Assembly: GCF_016918505.1 (NCBI RefSeq)
Contig: NZ_JAFFPZ010000012.1
Span: 1-64,000 of the forward strand
Reading direction: 5' to 3'
Source: Desulforhopalus vacuolatus
GTDB taxonomy: Bacteria > Desulfobacterota > Desulfobulbia > Desulfobulbales > Desulfocapsaceae
DNA: 64,000 nt
The notes below the pieces were generated by a model. That model made no database searches and was not told the DNA's origin. It saw nothing but the letters and a program-made list of their open reading frames with translations. This document shows, in pieces, positions 20,191-28,710 of this stretch (the first letter of the stretch is position 1; each line of letters begins with the position of its first letter). The position numbers were made by a program, and so were the translations under genes.

Positions 20191-21570
20191 TTACGGCAGT
20201 AGAGTTGCGATGATATCTCTGGCGGCTTCCCGGCCATCGGCAGCGGCGGTGACCACAAGATCTGCTCCGCGGCTGATATCTCCACCGGCCCATACATGTT
20301 TCCGGGTGGTTCTAAAATTCTTATCGATGACAATTCTGTTCCTGTCGTCGGTTTCAATGCCGTATGCCTGGAGAAATTCCGGAGACTTTGGAAAGAAGCC
20401 AAGGGCAAAGATGAAAACATCTGCGTCAAGAGTGAAGTCGCTGCCTTCGATGATTTTCACGCTCTGTCTTCCGCTGGCATCTTTTTCTGTGAGGATGGTT
20501 TTTTCAGCAATAATGCCAGTCGCTCTGTTTCCCTTGTCGACCAGCTTTTTGGGGGAGGCGTTAAAGAGAAATTCCGCACCTTCTTCCATGGCGTTTTGGA
20601 ACTCCTTCTTACTGCCAGGCATATTGGCACTGTCCCGCCGATAGAGGCAGCGGACACTGGCAGCTTTTTCCCGCAGTGACGTTCTGATACAGTCCATGGC
20701 GGTATCTCCACCACCAATAACGATAACGTCTTTTCCTGTGACGTTATAGGTTGTATCAAACGATTCAGTGAATATTTTCAGCTGCATGTTGCGCAGAAAA
20801 TCGATGGCTTTGAAGGAATTCTCCGCCAGTTCTCCGTGAATATGGGCAGCTCTGGACTGTTCTGCGCCAATACCTAAAAAGATGGCATCGTACTCCTGTC
20901 CCAGTTTTTCATAGAGGAGATCTTTTCCCAGTTCGGTATTGAGGAACAGCTTCAATCCCGCTTTCTTGAGCAGCTCAAAGCGGTTGAATACGACTTTTTT
21001 TTCCAGCTTGAAATTTGGAATACCAAAGGTAAGCAATCCACCGGGGTGGGCCTGTCTTTCATACATATCAACCTGGATTCCGGCACGCAGCAGGAATGTG
21101 GCAACCGATATACCAGTGGGACCTGAGCCGATCACCGCAACTCTTTTGTCTGTCATCGTTTCCGCAACCGGCAGTTGTGCCCCGTGTTTGAAGCCCTCTT
21201 CGGTGACAAACTGCTCTATGGTACCGATGGAGACAGCGCCATATTCATCCTTGAGGATACAGGCACCCTCACAGAGTCGATCCTGCGGGCAGATGCGACC
21301 GGTGATCTCCGGAAAGGGGTTGGTTTCATTGGAGAGTTGAAAAGCTGTATCCCAGTCGTGAGCGGCGATGTTGCGCAGCCAGAACGGAATGCAGTTATGC
21401 AGGGGACAGGCAAAGAGGCACTGCGGATCGCCGCACTGCACACATCTCTTTGCCTGAGTTGTGGCGGTCTCTACGTCGAAGGCGTCGTAGATCTCGTTAT
21501 AATCCTTGAGTCTGGTTTCAGGTGCTCTCTTTTGCGGATACCTGCGTGGTGAGTCTCTAAATTCCTGCAT
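20191..21570 (-). CDS. GltD-like NAD(P)H flavoprotein, probable formate dehydrogenase partner
   Basis: 459 residues. The N-terminus has an Fe-S cluster-binding segment (CVQCGDPQCLFACPLHNC, about residues 42-59, and CPQDRLCEGAC further on), then an FAD Rossmann motif (VAVIGSGPTGISVATFLLRAG) and an NAD(P)H-binding motif (DVIVIGGGDTAMDC). This is the architecture of the glutamate synthase small subunit and of AegA/NfnB-type electron-transfer flavoproteins. There is no large glutamate synthase subunit nearby; instead the next gene is formate dehydrogenase, so a role moving electrons between formate and NAD(P) is more likely than glutamate synthesis. That role is inference. ATG at 21570 has AAGG 9 nt upstream. 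Confidence 0.85.
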   Translation of the reverse strand: MQEFRDSPRRYPQKRAPETRLKDYNEIYDAFDVETATTQAKRCVQCGDPQCLFACPLHNCIPFWLRNIAAHDWDTAFQLSNETNPFPEITGRICPQDRLCEGACILKDEYGAVSIGTIEQFVTEEGFKHGAQLPVAETMTDKRVAVIGSGPTGISVATFLLRAGIQVDMYERQAHPGGLLTFGIPNFKLEKKVVFNRFELLKKAGLKLFLNTELGKDLLYEKLGQEYDAIFLGIGAEQSRAAHIHGELAENSFKAIDFLRNMQLKIFTESFDTTYNVTGKDVIVIGGGDTAMDCIRTSLREKAASVRCLYRRDSANMPGSKKEFQNAMEEGAEFLFNASPKKLVDKGNRATGIIAEKTILTEKDASGRQSVKIIEGSDFTLDADVFIFALGFFPKSPEFLQAYGIETDDRNRIVIDKNFRTTRKHVWAGGDISRGADLVVTAAADGREAARDIIATLLP

Positions 21571-21592
21571 GGGCAGTAACCTTTTATTTTTG

Positions 21593-21638
21593 AGGGTGCC
21601 TTAAATATAAACGAAATAGTGGTTATTCAAGGCACCCT
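21593..21638. repeat. Hairpin-forming dispersed repeat, GGTGCC variant
   Basis: AGGGTGCCTT (21593-21602) and AAGGCACCCT (21629-21638) form a perfect 10-bp inverted repeat around a 26-nt spacer. The right half, ggttattcaaggcaccctt, matches the ends of the repeats at 40652-40670 and 55400-55418. On the minus strand it lies in the leader of the GltD-like gene. Confidence 0.75.
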
Positions 21639-21926
21639 TGAAATGAAGAAGAGAGCTGTGCAGCTTTCCTCTGTTATCCTTCATATCTTTGTCGTTTGAG
21701 GAAGGAGCGAATTCTACGAGCTTTGTTGAAGGTGAAGAAGATAATTAATGATGAAAAAGACACTCCAGGGAAATTTCGTCAAGGGGAATTTCAAGAAAAG
21801 CTGTGGTCAGGAAGCTGGCGGCTGCCTTGAGAGTACCCGAAACTCTGAATTCTCTCTGATTGTCTGCTGCCAGCCGATAGAGGATATTGCCATTGTTGCG
21901 GCGCTTTGATATCGGGAAAACCGTTT

Positions 21927-21943
21927 GTTCCTTTTGAAGGAAC
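21927..21943. promoter_or_regulatory. Perfect 7+7 inverted repeat upstream of pstS
   Basis: GTTCCTT-ttg-AAGGAAC is a symmetric operator-like sequence 78 bp before the pstS start. It could bind a dimeric regulator; no regulator is identified in the window. Confidence 0.35.
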
Positions 21944-22020
21944 ACGTGTAGTGTAGGCCGGAAGTTTTTTTTGGAGACTCCCGTTATTTTTCACACTTCA
22001 ATTTTTCCGTAGAGGACAAC

Positions 22021-22848
22021 ATGAAAAGAATCGTATTCTGCTTTGCTTTCATTGCGGCGCTCGGTTGCTGCAATGCAGTTTTTGCTGGCAGCGCACTGGA
22101 TGCATTTAAGGGACAGGAGGGTGTCATCAAGGTTGCTGGAGGTACCGCTCACATTCCAGTTATGAAAGAGGCCGCCAAGTGTATCGCGAGATTTAATCCT
22201 AAAGTTATTGTCACCGTTGCCGGTGGTGGTTCCGGGGTGGGAATCCGCCAGGTGGGTGAAGGACTTGTAGACATTGGTGACGCTGGACGTTCGGCTACTG
22301 AGGAGGAGATCTCCCGTTATAATCTGGTGCAGGTCAAATGGGCTGTGGACGGTGTCGGTGTGGTTGTCAGCCCGAAAAACTCTGTGAAAAGCCTGAGCAC
22401 GGAACAGCTGCAGCAGGTTTTTGCCGGAACAATCTCAAATTGGAAAGAACTTGGCGGGGAGGATCACGCCATTGATCTCTACGATCGTGACTCCGCCAGC
22501 GGCACTCGCGCAGTCTTCGTCAAGAAGGCGCTGAAAAAGGGTGCGGTAAATGGCGGGGCCAACGTTGTTGTTTCCAACGGCGCGATGAAAACAGCCATTG
22601 GTGGTGACCCTTACGGCATTGGTTATGTCTCCGTTGGTCATATTGACAGTACGGTGACACCGGTTGCCCTTGATGGCGTGGTTCCAACCATTCCGTCTGT
22701 GCAGGACGGCAGCTACCCTGTGGCCCGTGGTCTTTACAGTTCGACCAGAGGGAAAGCCACCGGGCTCTCTGCACTTCTTCTCAACTATCTGCTCAGCCCG
22801 GAAGGACAGAAGATCGTTGAAGAGAAGGGTTTCATCGGCGTCAAATAA
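22021..22848 (+). CDS. pstS: Phosphate ABC transporter substrate-binding protein
   Basis: 275 residues with a cleavable signal peptide (MKRIVFCFAFIAALGCCNAVFAG). The PstS-type anion-binding segments are visible: IKVAGGTAHIPVMKEAAKC, VTVAGGGSGVGIRQVGEG, DIGDAGRSATEEE, and DRDSASGTRAVFVKKAL, which contribute backbone and side-chain contacts to phosphate in this family. It captures phosphate in the periplasm for the PstCAB transporter encoded just downstream (11-bp gap to the pstC ATG). AGAGGA precedes the ATG. It could bind a related oxyanion, but the full pst gene order favours phosphate. Confidence 0.88.
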   Translation: MKRIVFCFAFIAALGCCNAVFAGSALDAFKGQEGVIKVAGGTAHIPVMKEAAKCIARFNPKVIVTVAGGGSGVGIRQVGEGLVDIGDAGRSATEEEISRYNLVQVKWAVDGVGVVVSPKNSVKSLSTEQLQQVFAGTISNWKELGGEDHAIDLYDRDSASGTRAVFVKKALKKGAVNGGANVVVSNGAMKTAIGGDPYGIGYVSVGHIDSTVTPVALDGVVPTIPSVQDGSYPVARGLYSSTRGKATGLSALLLNYLLSPEGQKIVEEKGFIGVK

Positions 22849-22859
22849 GCTGCTGAGTG

Positions 22860-23702
22860 ATGACTCGACTTATCCGCGCGGCGGCAGTGGTGACTGGAAT
22901 ATGCACCATTGCCGTCTTTTTTATGATGCTGATTCTTGGCTGGCCGCTTTTCAGTCACGGCCATCTCTTCGCGCTGCTGGTCGGCGGCTGGAATCCGGGC
23001 AGCGACCAGTTTGGCATCCTGCCGATGATGGTCGGCTCCACTGCCATTGCCGGCGGGGCACTCCTTGTGGGGACACCGCTCAGCCTCGGAGTGGCCTTTG
23101 TCACTGCGGTCTTTGCCCGGGGCAGGATGCGGCGCGTTCTGCTCAGTTGCGTGCGTCTGATGTCTGGAGTCCCGACAGTGGTGTATGGCTTTGTCGCCCT
23201 GATCTATCTGGTTCCCTTCATCCGCAGCCAGTTCCACAGCGGTTCCGGATTCTCCATTCTGACTGCGTCCCTCGTGCTCGGCCTGCTCATCTCTCCAACC
23301 ATGATTGTGCTCTTTGTCAACGCCCTCGATGGTGTCGATCCCCGTGCCCGGCGTGCTGCTGCGGCCCTCGGGGCCACGCCGGTACAGCGGCTGCTTTACC
23401 TGCAGCTCTCCGAGGCGCTTCCCGGCCTGCTCTCCGGTGTGGTGATGGGGCTCGGGCGGGCGATGGGCGACACCTTTATAAGTCTGATGCTGGCGGGCAA
23501 CAGTATCAACATGCCCGACGGAGTGCTGGAGAGTGCCCGTACCCTTACCGCGCATATTGCCCTCGTCATGGCGGTGGATTTTCACAGTCTTGAGTTTCAG
23601 TCCATTTATCTTTGTGGTTTCGTGCTCTATCTCTTCACCTTCATGCTGGTGCTGATCCTGCGTGTCGTTGACCACAGGTTTCGACGGGGGAGGGTGCAGT
23701 GA
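22860..23702 (+). CDS. pstC: Phosphate ABC transporter permease PstC
   Basis: About 280 residues with multiple hydrophobic membrane segments. The permease EAA-like cytoplasmic loop is at LDGVDPRARRAAAALGATP, followed by GVVMGLGRAMGDTFISLML, typical of PstC. It forms half of the inner-membrane channel with PstA. The start could be GTG at 22857 or the adjacent ATG at 22860; ATG is listed, and neither has a strong ribosome-binding site, suggesting translational coupling to pstS. Its stop overlaps the GTG of pstA by 3 nt. Confidence 0.87.
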   Translation: MTRLIRAAAVVTGICTIAVFFMMLILGWPLFSHGHLFALLVGGWNPGSDQFGILPMMVGSTAIAGGALLVGTPLSLGVAFVTAVFARGRMRRVLLSCVRLMSGVPTVVYGFVALIYLVPFIRSQFHSGSGFSILTASLVLGLLISPTMIVLFVNALDGVDPRARRAAAALGATPVQRLLYLQLSEALPGLLSGVVMGLGRAMGDTFISLMLAGNSINMPDGVLESARTLTAHIALVMAVDFHSLEFQSIYLCGFVLYLFTFMLVLILRVVDHRFRRGRVQ

Positions 23703-24592
23703 AACGATGTGCTGAACTTCTGCTGGTGATATTTTCCTGGCTGGCGCTGCTGGTGTTTGCCACCTCCTTTCTCTCTCTCTTTGTTGTTCTTCTTCTGCGG
23801 GTGAGGGGACTGGACGCAGTCTCTCTCTTCTTTGGCGATACGCCTCCGGTGGATGCTCTGCTGCACGGGCTGCCGGTATTTGACGGTATCTATCCCGCAC
23901 TCCTCGGCACCGTCAGTGTGGTGATGGTTGCCGTGCTCTGTGCCGTTCTACCGGGTGTCTTCACCGGAATCTACCTTGCCGAATTTGCCGGACCGTGGGC
24001 CCACCGCATTGTCAACCTGCTGGTGGATGTTCTCACCGGTCTGCCTTCCATCGTGGTGGGACTTGCGGGGTTCTCCTTTATGGTGTTGCTCCACAACCTT
24101 TTTCCCGGTGCGCCCGGTCCCTGCATGGCCTGGTCGGCGCTTGCTCTCGGCTTCCTTGTCCTGCCCTGTCTGGTACGCACTACTGAGACCGCCCTGCAGG
24201 GGATTCCTGCAGAACTGCGTCGCACCGCACCGGCACTCGGAGCGACAAAGGTGCAAAATATCTTTTTTGTCCTGCTTCCGTTCCGTGCGAAAGATCTGCT
24301 CGGCGGGGTGATTCTTGCCACCGGCAGAGCGGCGGAGGATACTGCAGTGATCATGCTCACCGGTGTGGTGGCCTCGGCTCCGGGGATGCACTCCCTGTTC
24401 AAGCAGTTCGAGGCGCTGCCGTTCTACATCTATTACATGTCATCACAATACAGAGACCTTGCGGAACTGCAGTACGGCTTCGGTGCCTCTATAACGCTGC
24501 TGCTCCTCTGTGGAGTGTTCTTTGCCGCAGCATTTTTACTGCAATCTTATGTCTCGTTTCGTTTTCGGGGGTCTTCATGGCTGCAAAAATAA
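23699..24592 (+). CDS. pstA: Phosphate ABC transporter permease PstA
   Basis: 297 residues, six predicted membrane segments. Family hallmarks include GVFTGIYLAEFAG, NLLVDVLTGLPSIVVGLAGF and the ATP-binding-protein contact loop GIPAELRRTAPALGATK followed by LGGVILATGRAAEDTAVIML. Start is GTG (GTGA overlap with the pstC stop) behind a GGGGGAGGG ribosome-binding site. The end overlaps pstB by 16 nt, so the four genes are one operon. Confidence 0.87.
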   Translation: MKRCAELLLVIFSWLALLVFATSFLSLFVVLLLRVRGLDAVSLFFGDTPPVDALLHGLPVFDGIYPALLGTVSVVMVAVLCAVLPGVFTGIYLAEFAGPWAHRIVNLLVDVLTGLPSIVVGLAGFSFMVLLHNLFPGAPGPCMAWSALALGFLVLPCLVRTTETALQGIPAELRRTAPALGATKVQNIFFVLLPFRAKDLLGGVILATGRAAEDTAVIMLTGVVASAPGMHSLFKQFEALPFYIYYMSSQYRDLAELQYGFGASITLLLLCGVFFAAAFLLQSYVSFRFRGSSWLQK

Positions 24593-25269
24593 TGGTGGAA
24601 CAGCTCTCCTTTTCCCGTGGTGGCAGGGAGCTGCTGCATGATATTTCCATGGAGGTGGAAGAGAATATCGTCTGTGCTGTCACCGGGTCTTCCGGTTCGG
24701 GGAAGACGACCTTCCTTGCTCTGCTTAACCGCCTCTCAGAAGAGGAAGAGGGCGGTGTGGTATGCGGGAGAATCCGCATGGTGCTTGATGGAAAACGGGT
24801 AGATATTCATCGACACTTGAATCCCTCCATGCTGCGCAGAAAGGTGGCAATGGTGTTTCAAAATCCCGATCCGCTGCCGATGAGCATCCGGCGGAATATC
24901 GCCTTTCCCCTGCGGTTGCGTGGCTGGAAGAAAGGACAGATTGCGGAGCGCACTGAAGAAGTACTGCGCATGGCACATCTCTATGAAGAGGTAAAAGAAC
25001 GACTGGATACCGACGCCCGCCACCTCTCCGGTGGCCAGCAGCAGCGACTCTGTATTGCCCGTGCCCTCGCCGGAAAACCGGAGATTCTGCTGCTCGACGA
25101 ACCTACCTCTTCCCTGGACAGTAAAGCAGCCTGTAAAATTGAGACATTGATTGAGGAACTGGGCAAAGATCACACCGTGATACTGGTTTCTCACCATGAG
25201 GCACAGATCAAACGGGTGGCTTCGCGGGTGTGGCGGATGGAGGAGGGAAGGTTGAGTGTGGTGGAGTGA
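24577..25269 (+). CDS. pstB: Phosphate ABC transporter ATP-binding protein PstB
   Basis: 230 residues. Walker A is GSSGSGKTT (about residues 37-45), the Q-loop region is MVFQNPDPLPMSIRRNIAF, very close to the MVFQKPNPFPMSI consensus of PstB, the signature is LSGGQQQRLCIARALAGKP, Walker B is ILLLDEPTSSLD, and the switch histidine is in VSHH. It powers PstCA. No phoU or phoBR gene follows; the next gene encodes a SulP transporter about 390 bp away. Confidence 0.88.
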   Translation: MAAKIMVEQLSFSRGGRELLHDISMEVEENIVCAVTGSSGSGKTTFLALLNRLSEEEEGGVVCGRIRMVLDGKRVDIHRHLNPSMLRRKVAMVFQNPDPLPMSIRRNIAFPLRLRGWKKGQIAERTEEVLRMAHLYEEVKERLDTDARHLSGGQQQRLCIARALAGKPEILLLDEPTSSLDSKAACKIETLIEELGKDHTVILVSHHEAQIKRVASRVWRMEEGRLSVVE

Positions 25270-25662
25270 GGGCAGGAGATGCGGCCTGACCTTTATCAGC
25301 AGTCTTCAACCTTAAGTCCCGTTGTTTGACCTGTCGGCCTTGAACCCGGAACGCTTCAATTAAGGAATTTATTGAAATATCAGCTTTTTTATTGTACAAG
25401 CTTCTGTCTTATTCTGTATTTTTTCAGCCTTGGCAAAGGTCTGAATTCTTCTTCCAAAGAAAATGAGCATACTCTTTTCAAACCTCCCCTGACTCGCAGT
25501 GCCGGTTTCTGCCGGCCGTTTCTGTCACTTCTGGTTTTCTTTTCTCTTCTCACAGTTGTTTACAGCGAGTTTTCTCTTTTCCTGCTTTCACAACAGGGAG
25601 TTGCACTCCATTGTTGCGCGGGAATTCTATTCTTTTTTTTTAGATAAGGGGTATGTGATATT
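25270..25662. other. 393-bp intergenic region between pstB and the SulP gene
   Basis: A pyrimidine-rich, low-complexity leader with long T and CT runs, ending with AAGGGG 11 nt before the SulP ATG. A 91-codon frame inside it is hydrophobic and Phe-rich because of the T-runs and is not credible as a gene. No clear terminator for the pst operon was found. Confidence 0.5.
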
Positions 25663-27276
25663 ATGAAAGGTGGATATTCAGCCACGGCTTTTCGCGGTGA
25701 TTTACTGGGAGGACTAACAGCAGGTATTGTCGCGCTCCCTCTCGCTCTCGCCTTTGGCGTTGCGAGTGGTGCGGGCGCGGTGGCGGGGCTTTACGGTGCG
25801 ATTGCGCTGGGACTCGTCGCGGCCATCTTCGGGGGTACTCCGACCCAGGTTTCAGGGCCGACCGGACCGATGACGGTTATTTTCGCGGCGGCGGTTGTCG
25901 CCTTCCCCGGTGATATGGACTCGATTTTTACCATTGTTTTTTTCTCAGGGATTGTGCAGATCGCTTTTGGCTATTTCAAGCTGGGAACCCTCGTCCGTTT
26001 CATGCCTTATCCGGTGATCTCCGGTTTTATGAGCGGTATCGGCGTTATTATTATCCTGCTGGAAATTAATCCCCTGCTTGGCCTGCCCGGCCTCGGATCT
26101 CCGGTAGCTGCGGCAGTCGCTCTTCCCCATGTTCTTATGCATGCCAATGTCTCTGCCTGTCTTCTCTCTCTTTTAACCGTGTTGATTGTCTTTCTCACTC
26201 CGGCGCGGATCTCCCGCTCGCTGCCCTCTCCGCTTATTGCCCTCATTGTCGGAACTGTTGTTTCGCTGGTGTGGAAAATGGATGTGAGCACTATCGGAGA
26301 TATTCCTCAGACACTGCCGGATATTCATCTGCCGCACTTTGCCCTGATTGATCTGCCCCAGATAATCGGCATGGCAGTAGCGCTGGCGCTGCTCGGGACC
26401 ATTGACTCTCTGCTCACCTCTGTGGTTGCGGACTCCATGACCAAGACCCGTCACAGACCCAACCGGGAACTGGTTGGTCAGGGACTCGGTAACATTGCTG
26501 CATCTCTGATAGGCGGTCTGCCGGGGGCTGGTGCCACAATGCGGACGGTGGTCAACATTAAAGCCGGTGGTACAACCCGCATCTCAGGGGTTACTCATGG
26601 GCTGGTACTGCTTGCCATCCTGCTTGGTCTCGGGCAATACGCTTCACATATTCCTCAGCCGGTATTGGCAGGGATTTTGATGAAGGTTGGTATCGATATT
26701 CTCGACTACCGCCTGCTGCGTATGATCCGGACTGTGCCGAAAACCGACCTGCTTGTCATGTGTGCGGTCTTCCTTATTACTGTGTTTGTTGACTTGATTG
26801 AGGCTGTTGGCGTGGGTATAACCCTCGCATCGCTGATGACCACCTGGCGGATTGCGAAACAGTCCAGTATCAATATGGAAGGGACGCAAGGCGGCGAATA
26901 CAACAACGACGTTGAAAGCCAGCTGCAGCAGGAGACCAGGTACCAGATAAGGACGATTACCGTGGAGGGTGCTTTCTTCTTTGGAACCACTGCGAAGATG
27001 CAGGAACACGTCAGTAAACTGATGGGAACAAAAGTAGTTATTATCAACTGCCAGCACGTTCCTTTTATGGACCTCTCCGGTCTCTATGCGCTCTCGGAGA
27101 TGATTGACCGGTTGAAATCTGAAGAAATTAAGCCTCTGCTGGTCATGCCGGAAAACGAAAAGCTGGATGACCAGATTCTGAAACTGGGGCTCGGCCGAAT
27201 GCTTGGAAATGATGGTATTCATTACAATTATGAGGATGCCCTGCAGCTTGCCTTTGAATACATTTCCGATGACTGA
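25663..27276 (+). CDS. SulP-family anion transporter with C-terminal STAS domain
   Basis: 537 residues. The N-terminal ~400 residues are a SulP/SLC26 membrane domain: LTAGIVALPLALAFGVASGAG, then GGTPTQVSGPTGPMTVI and GTIDSLLTSVVADSMTKTRH, which belong to the substrate-site and gate regions of the family. Residues ~430-537 are a STAS domain with VVIINCQHVPFMDLSGLYAL, the conserved DLSG of anti-sigma-antagonist folds. Family members carry sulfate or bicarbonate; this one resembles BicA-type bicarbonate and general SulP proteins, and substrate cannot be read from sequence. Upstream in-frame ATG/GTG options hit stops, fixing the start. A MITE-like element begins 7 bp after the stop. Confidence 0.85.
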   Translation: MKGGYSATAFRGDLLGGLTAGIVALPLALAFGVASGAGAVAGLYGAIALGLVAAIFGGTPTQVSGPTGPMTVIFAAAVVAFPGDMDSIFTIVFFSGIVQIAFGYFKLGTLVRFMPYPVISGFMSGIGVIIILLEINPLLGLPGLGSPVAAAVALPHVLMHANVSACLLSLLTVLIVFLTPARISRSLPSPLIALIVGTVVSLVWKMDVSTIGDIPQTLPDIHLPHFALIDLPQIIGMAVALALLGTIDSLLTSVVADSMTKTRHRPNRELVGQGLGNIAASLIGGLPGAGATMRTVVNIKAGGTTRISGVTHGLVLLAILLGLGQYASHIPQPVLAGILMKVGIDILDYRLLRMIRTVPKTDLLVMCAVFLITVFVDLIEAVGVGITLASLMTTWRIAKQSSINMEGTQGGEYNNDVESQLQQETRYQIRTITVEGAFFFGTTAKMQEHVSKLMGTKVVIINCQHVPFMDLSGLYALSEMIDRLKSEEIKPLLVMPENEKLDDQILKLGLGRMLGNDGIHYNYEDALQLAFEYISDD

Positions 27277-27283
27277 GTGATGT

Positions 27284-27508
27284 CATTTACATTTTGTATT
27301 GGCGGATTCAAAGGCAGGGACAAGGAAAAGGGAGACAGGAGACAGGGAAAAGAAAAAGACGGAACAGCGAAAAACTTTTTGCCAAAGGAAAGCTCGAAAC
27401 ATGCGAATAAAGGCAAAAAACTTTAAAAAAGATTTTAAAATTAAACAGAGAATTGCTGTTGTTCTATCTTTACTCTTTGCGTTCTCTGGTTAATACAAAA
27501 TGTAAATG
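27284..27508 (+). mobile_element. 225-bp MITE-like element with perfect 17-bp terminal inverted repeats
   Basis: Left end CATTTACATTTTGTATT (27284-27300) is the exact reverse complement of AATACAAAATGTAAATG (27492-27508). The interior has a purine-only tract (about 27305-27365), then text containing gcgaaaaactttttgcc and aaacagagaattgctgt. It has no coding capacity. Related partial copies lie at 46056-46238, 57585-57633 and 57636-57789 (reverse) and more distantly 33721-33850. It sits between the SulP stop and its terminator, consistent with insertion there. Confidence 0.7.
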
Positions 27509-27552
27509 GTATAATTCGGGAGATGATTTTTTGCTGTTTGCCGTAAAGATGT

Positions 27553-27590
27553 AAAAAAGCCCCCATCCTGGAGAAGGATGGGGGCTTTTT
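27553..27590 (+). terminator. Strong rho-independent terminator
   Basis: AAAAGCCCCCATCCT, loop GGAGA, AGGATGGGGGCTTTTT: a GC-rich stem of about 15 bp with a terminal T-run. It probably ends the SulP transcript, with the MITE-like element lying between gene and terminator, and isolates the downstream variable-protein cluster. Confidence 0.92.
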
Positions 27591-27780
27591 GCGTTTGTTT
27601 GAATGACAAAAAGTCGAAACTCCGCCTTACCGACCATTGCCAGCGAAAAGAGTTCAAGTGTACATTGAAGAACCTTGTTTTTCGCTCATTTTCGATGTTT
27701 TCTGTATTCTACACGCAGCTGTTTTGCCAGGCCTTCCCATTCCAGGGAACGAAAATAAAAAAAACTAACAGAGAAATGCC

Positions 27781-28710
27781 ATGAACGAAAAAGACGAAAA
27801 AGCACTGATTCTGCAGAAGAACGCCGGGGAGATTGCCCTTGGCCGTACCAAAAACATGCTTTCCGCTGCGGCCAGCATTCTTGACAATGCTCCGGCAAAA
27901 CGAAAAGCAGAGGGAATTGTCACCCGCCCACAGAAGAAACATGAGGTGAAAGTTTCCGGAGACGTTGGCCCTTATGGAAAAGAGTTTCGAGATCCCACGA
28001 CCGGCATGGAGTTTGTGCTGGTGAAGGGCGGTTGTTATCAGATGGGTGATACCTTTGGAGATGGGGAAGATAATGAAAAGCCGGTACACGAAGTCTGTGT
28101 TGATGATTTCTATATGGGGAAATATGAGGTGACCCAGGGGGAATGGCAAAAGATTATGGGCAGTAATCCAAGTGAATTTAAGGATGGTGATCGTTATCCG
28201 GTGGAGAACGTGAGCTGGAATGATATCACTAAGAAATTCCTCCCCAAACTGAACAGGAGCAGTGGAAGAAGCTATCGCCTGCCCACGGAAGCGGAGTGGG
28301 AGTATGCCGCCCGCGAAGGTGGAAAGAAGGTGCGTTTTGGCAATGGCAAAGATATTGCTGATCCCCGTGAGATAAATTTTGATGGGTGTTCAGATTGGAC
28401 AGAGTCTTACAGCCGAGCGGGAGTGTCTCGAGAGAAGACAACGGAGGTGGGCAGCTTTACTCCCAACAGTCTGGGGCTTTATGATATGAGTGGCAACGTC
28501 TGGGAATGGTGTTCCGACTGGTTCGGGGACTACTCTGAGTCAAGCCTTCGTAACAACCCTGAAGGCCCAGGTTCAGGTTCGGACCGCGTGTATCGCGGCG
28601 GCAGCTGGTACTATGACCCGGGGCTCGTGCGGGCGGCGAATCGCGCCTGCAACTCGCCAGACATCTCTTTCAGCTACCTTGGCTTCCGGCTTGTTTTCCC
28701 AGTTCATTAA
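27781..28710 (+). CDS. Variable protein 1: SUMF1/C-type-lectin fold, DGR target-like
   Basis: 309 residues. The N-terminal ~65 residues, containing NAGEIALGRTKNMLSAA, are shared only with the two paralogues here and have no known function. Residues ~72-309 are an FGE-sulfatase (SUMF1) domain: GMEFVLVKGGCYQMGDTF, MGKYEVTQGEWQKIM, YRLPTEAEWEYAAREGG, LGLYDMSGNVWEWCSDW, ending RGGSW...LGFRLVFPVH. Formylglycine-generating enzymes carry two catalytic cysteines shortly after the RGGS motif; this protein has WYYDPGL there, so oxidase activity is not expected and ligand binding by a C-type lectin fold is. Its last codons differ from the paralogues in the DGR pattern. No signal peptide. The leader actaacagagaaatgcc before the ATG is conserved in all three copies. 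Confidence 0.9.
   Translation: MNEKDEKALILQKNAGEIALGRTKNMLSAAASILDNAPAKRKAEGIVTRPQKKHEVKVSGDVGPYGKEFRDPTTGMEFVLVKGGCYQMGDTFGDGEDNEKPVHEVCVDDFYMGKYEVTQGEWQKIMGSNPSEFKDGDRYPVENVSWNDITKKFLPKLNRSSGRSYRLPTEAEWEYAAREGGKKVRFGNGKDIADPREINFDGCSDWTESYSRAGVSREKTTEVGSFTPNSLGLYDMSGNVWEWCSDWFGDYSESSLRNNPEGPGSGSDRVYRGGSWYYDPGLVRAANRACNSPDISFSYLGFRLVFPVH
28582..28677 (+). other. Variable region 1 (VR1) of lectin-fold protein 1
   Basis: 32 codons between GSGS and LGFRL. At positions 1, 4, 10, 11, 12, 20, 22, 28, 31 and 32 it has GAC, TAT, TAC, TAT, GAC, AAT, GCC, ATC, AGC and TAC. Every one is NNC or NNT and derivable from AAC or AAT by changing A alone. The following 33 bp (28678-28710) are nearly invariant among copies and would be the initiation-of-mutagenic-homology end. 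Confidence 0.75.

Larger units (their letters stand above)
21571..22020. other. 450-bp divergent intergenic region (gltD-like / pstS)
   Basis: Contains a dispersed hairpin element next to the flavoprotein start (21593-21638) and an inverted repeat upstream of pstS (21927-21943). No clear Pho-box repeat array was recognised. A 53-codon plus-strand frame (21748-21909) has no similarity that I recognise. Confidence 0.6.

Noticed and set aside
21748-21909. 53-codon plus-strand frame before pstS, starting MMKKTLQGNFVKGNF
   Set aside because: No good ribosome-binding site and no recognised similarity. It ends in TGA and the frame continues only 14 codons, so it is not a credible selenoprotein.
22785-23900. 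371-codon minus-strand frame opposite pstC and pstA
   Set aside because: Low-complexity charged translation antisense to well-supported permease genes.
25372-25647. 91-codon plus-strand frame upstream of the SulP gene
   Set aside because: The Phe/Leu/Ser-rich translation comes from T- and CT-rich DNA; no ribosome-binding site.
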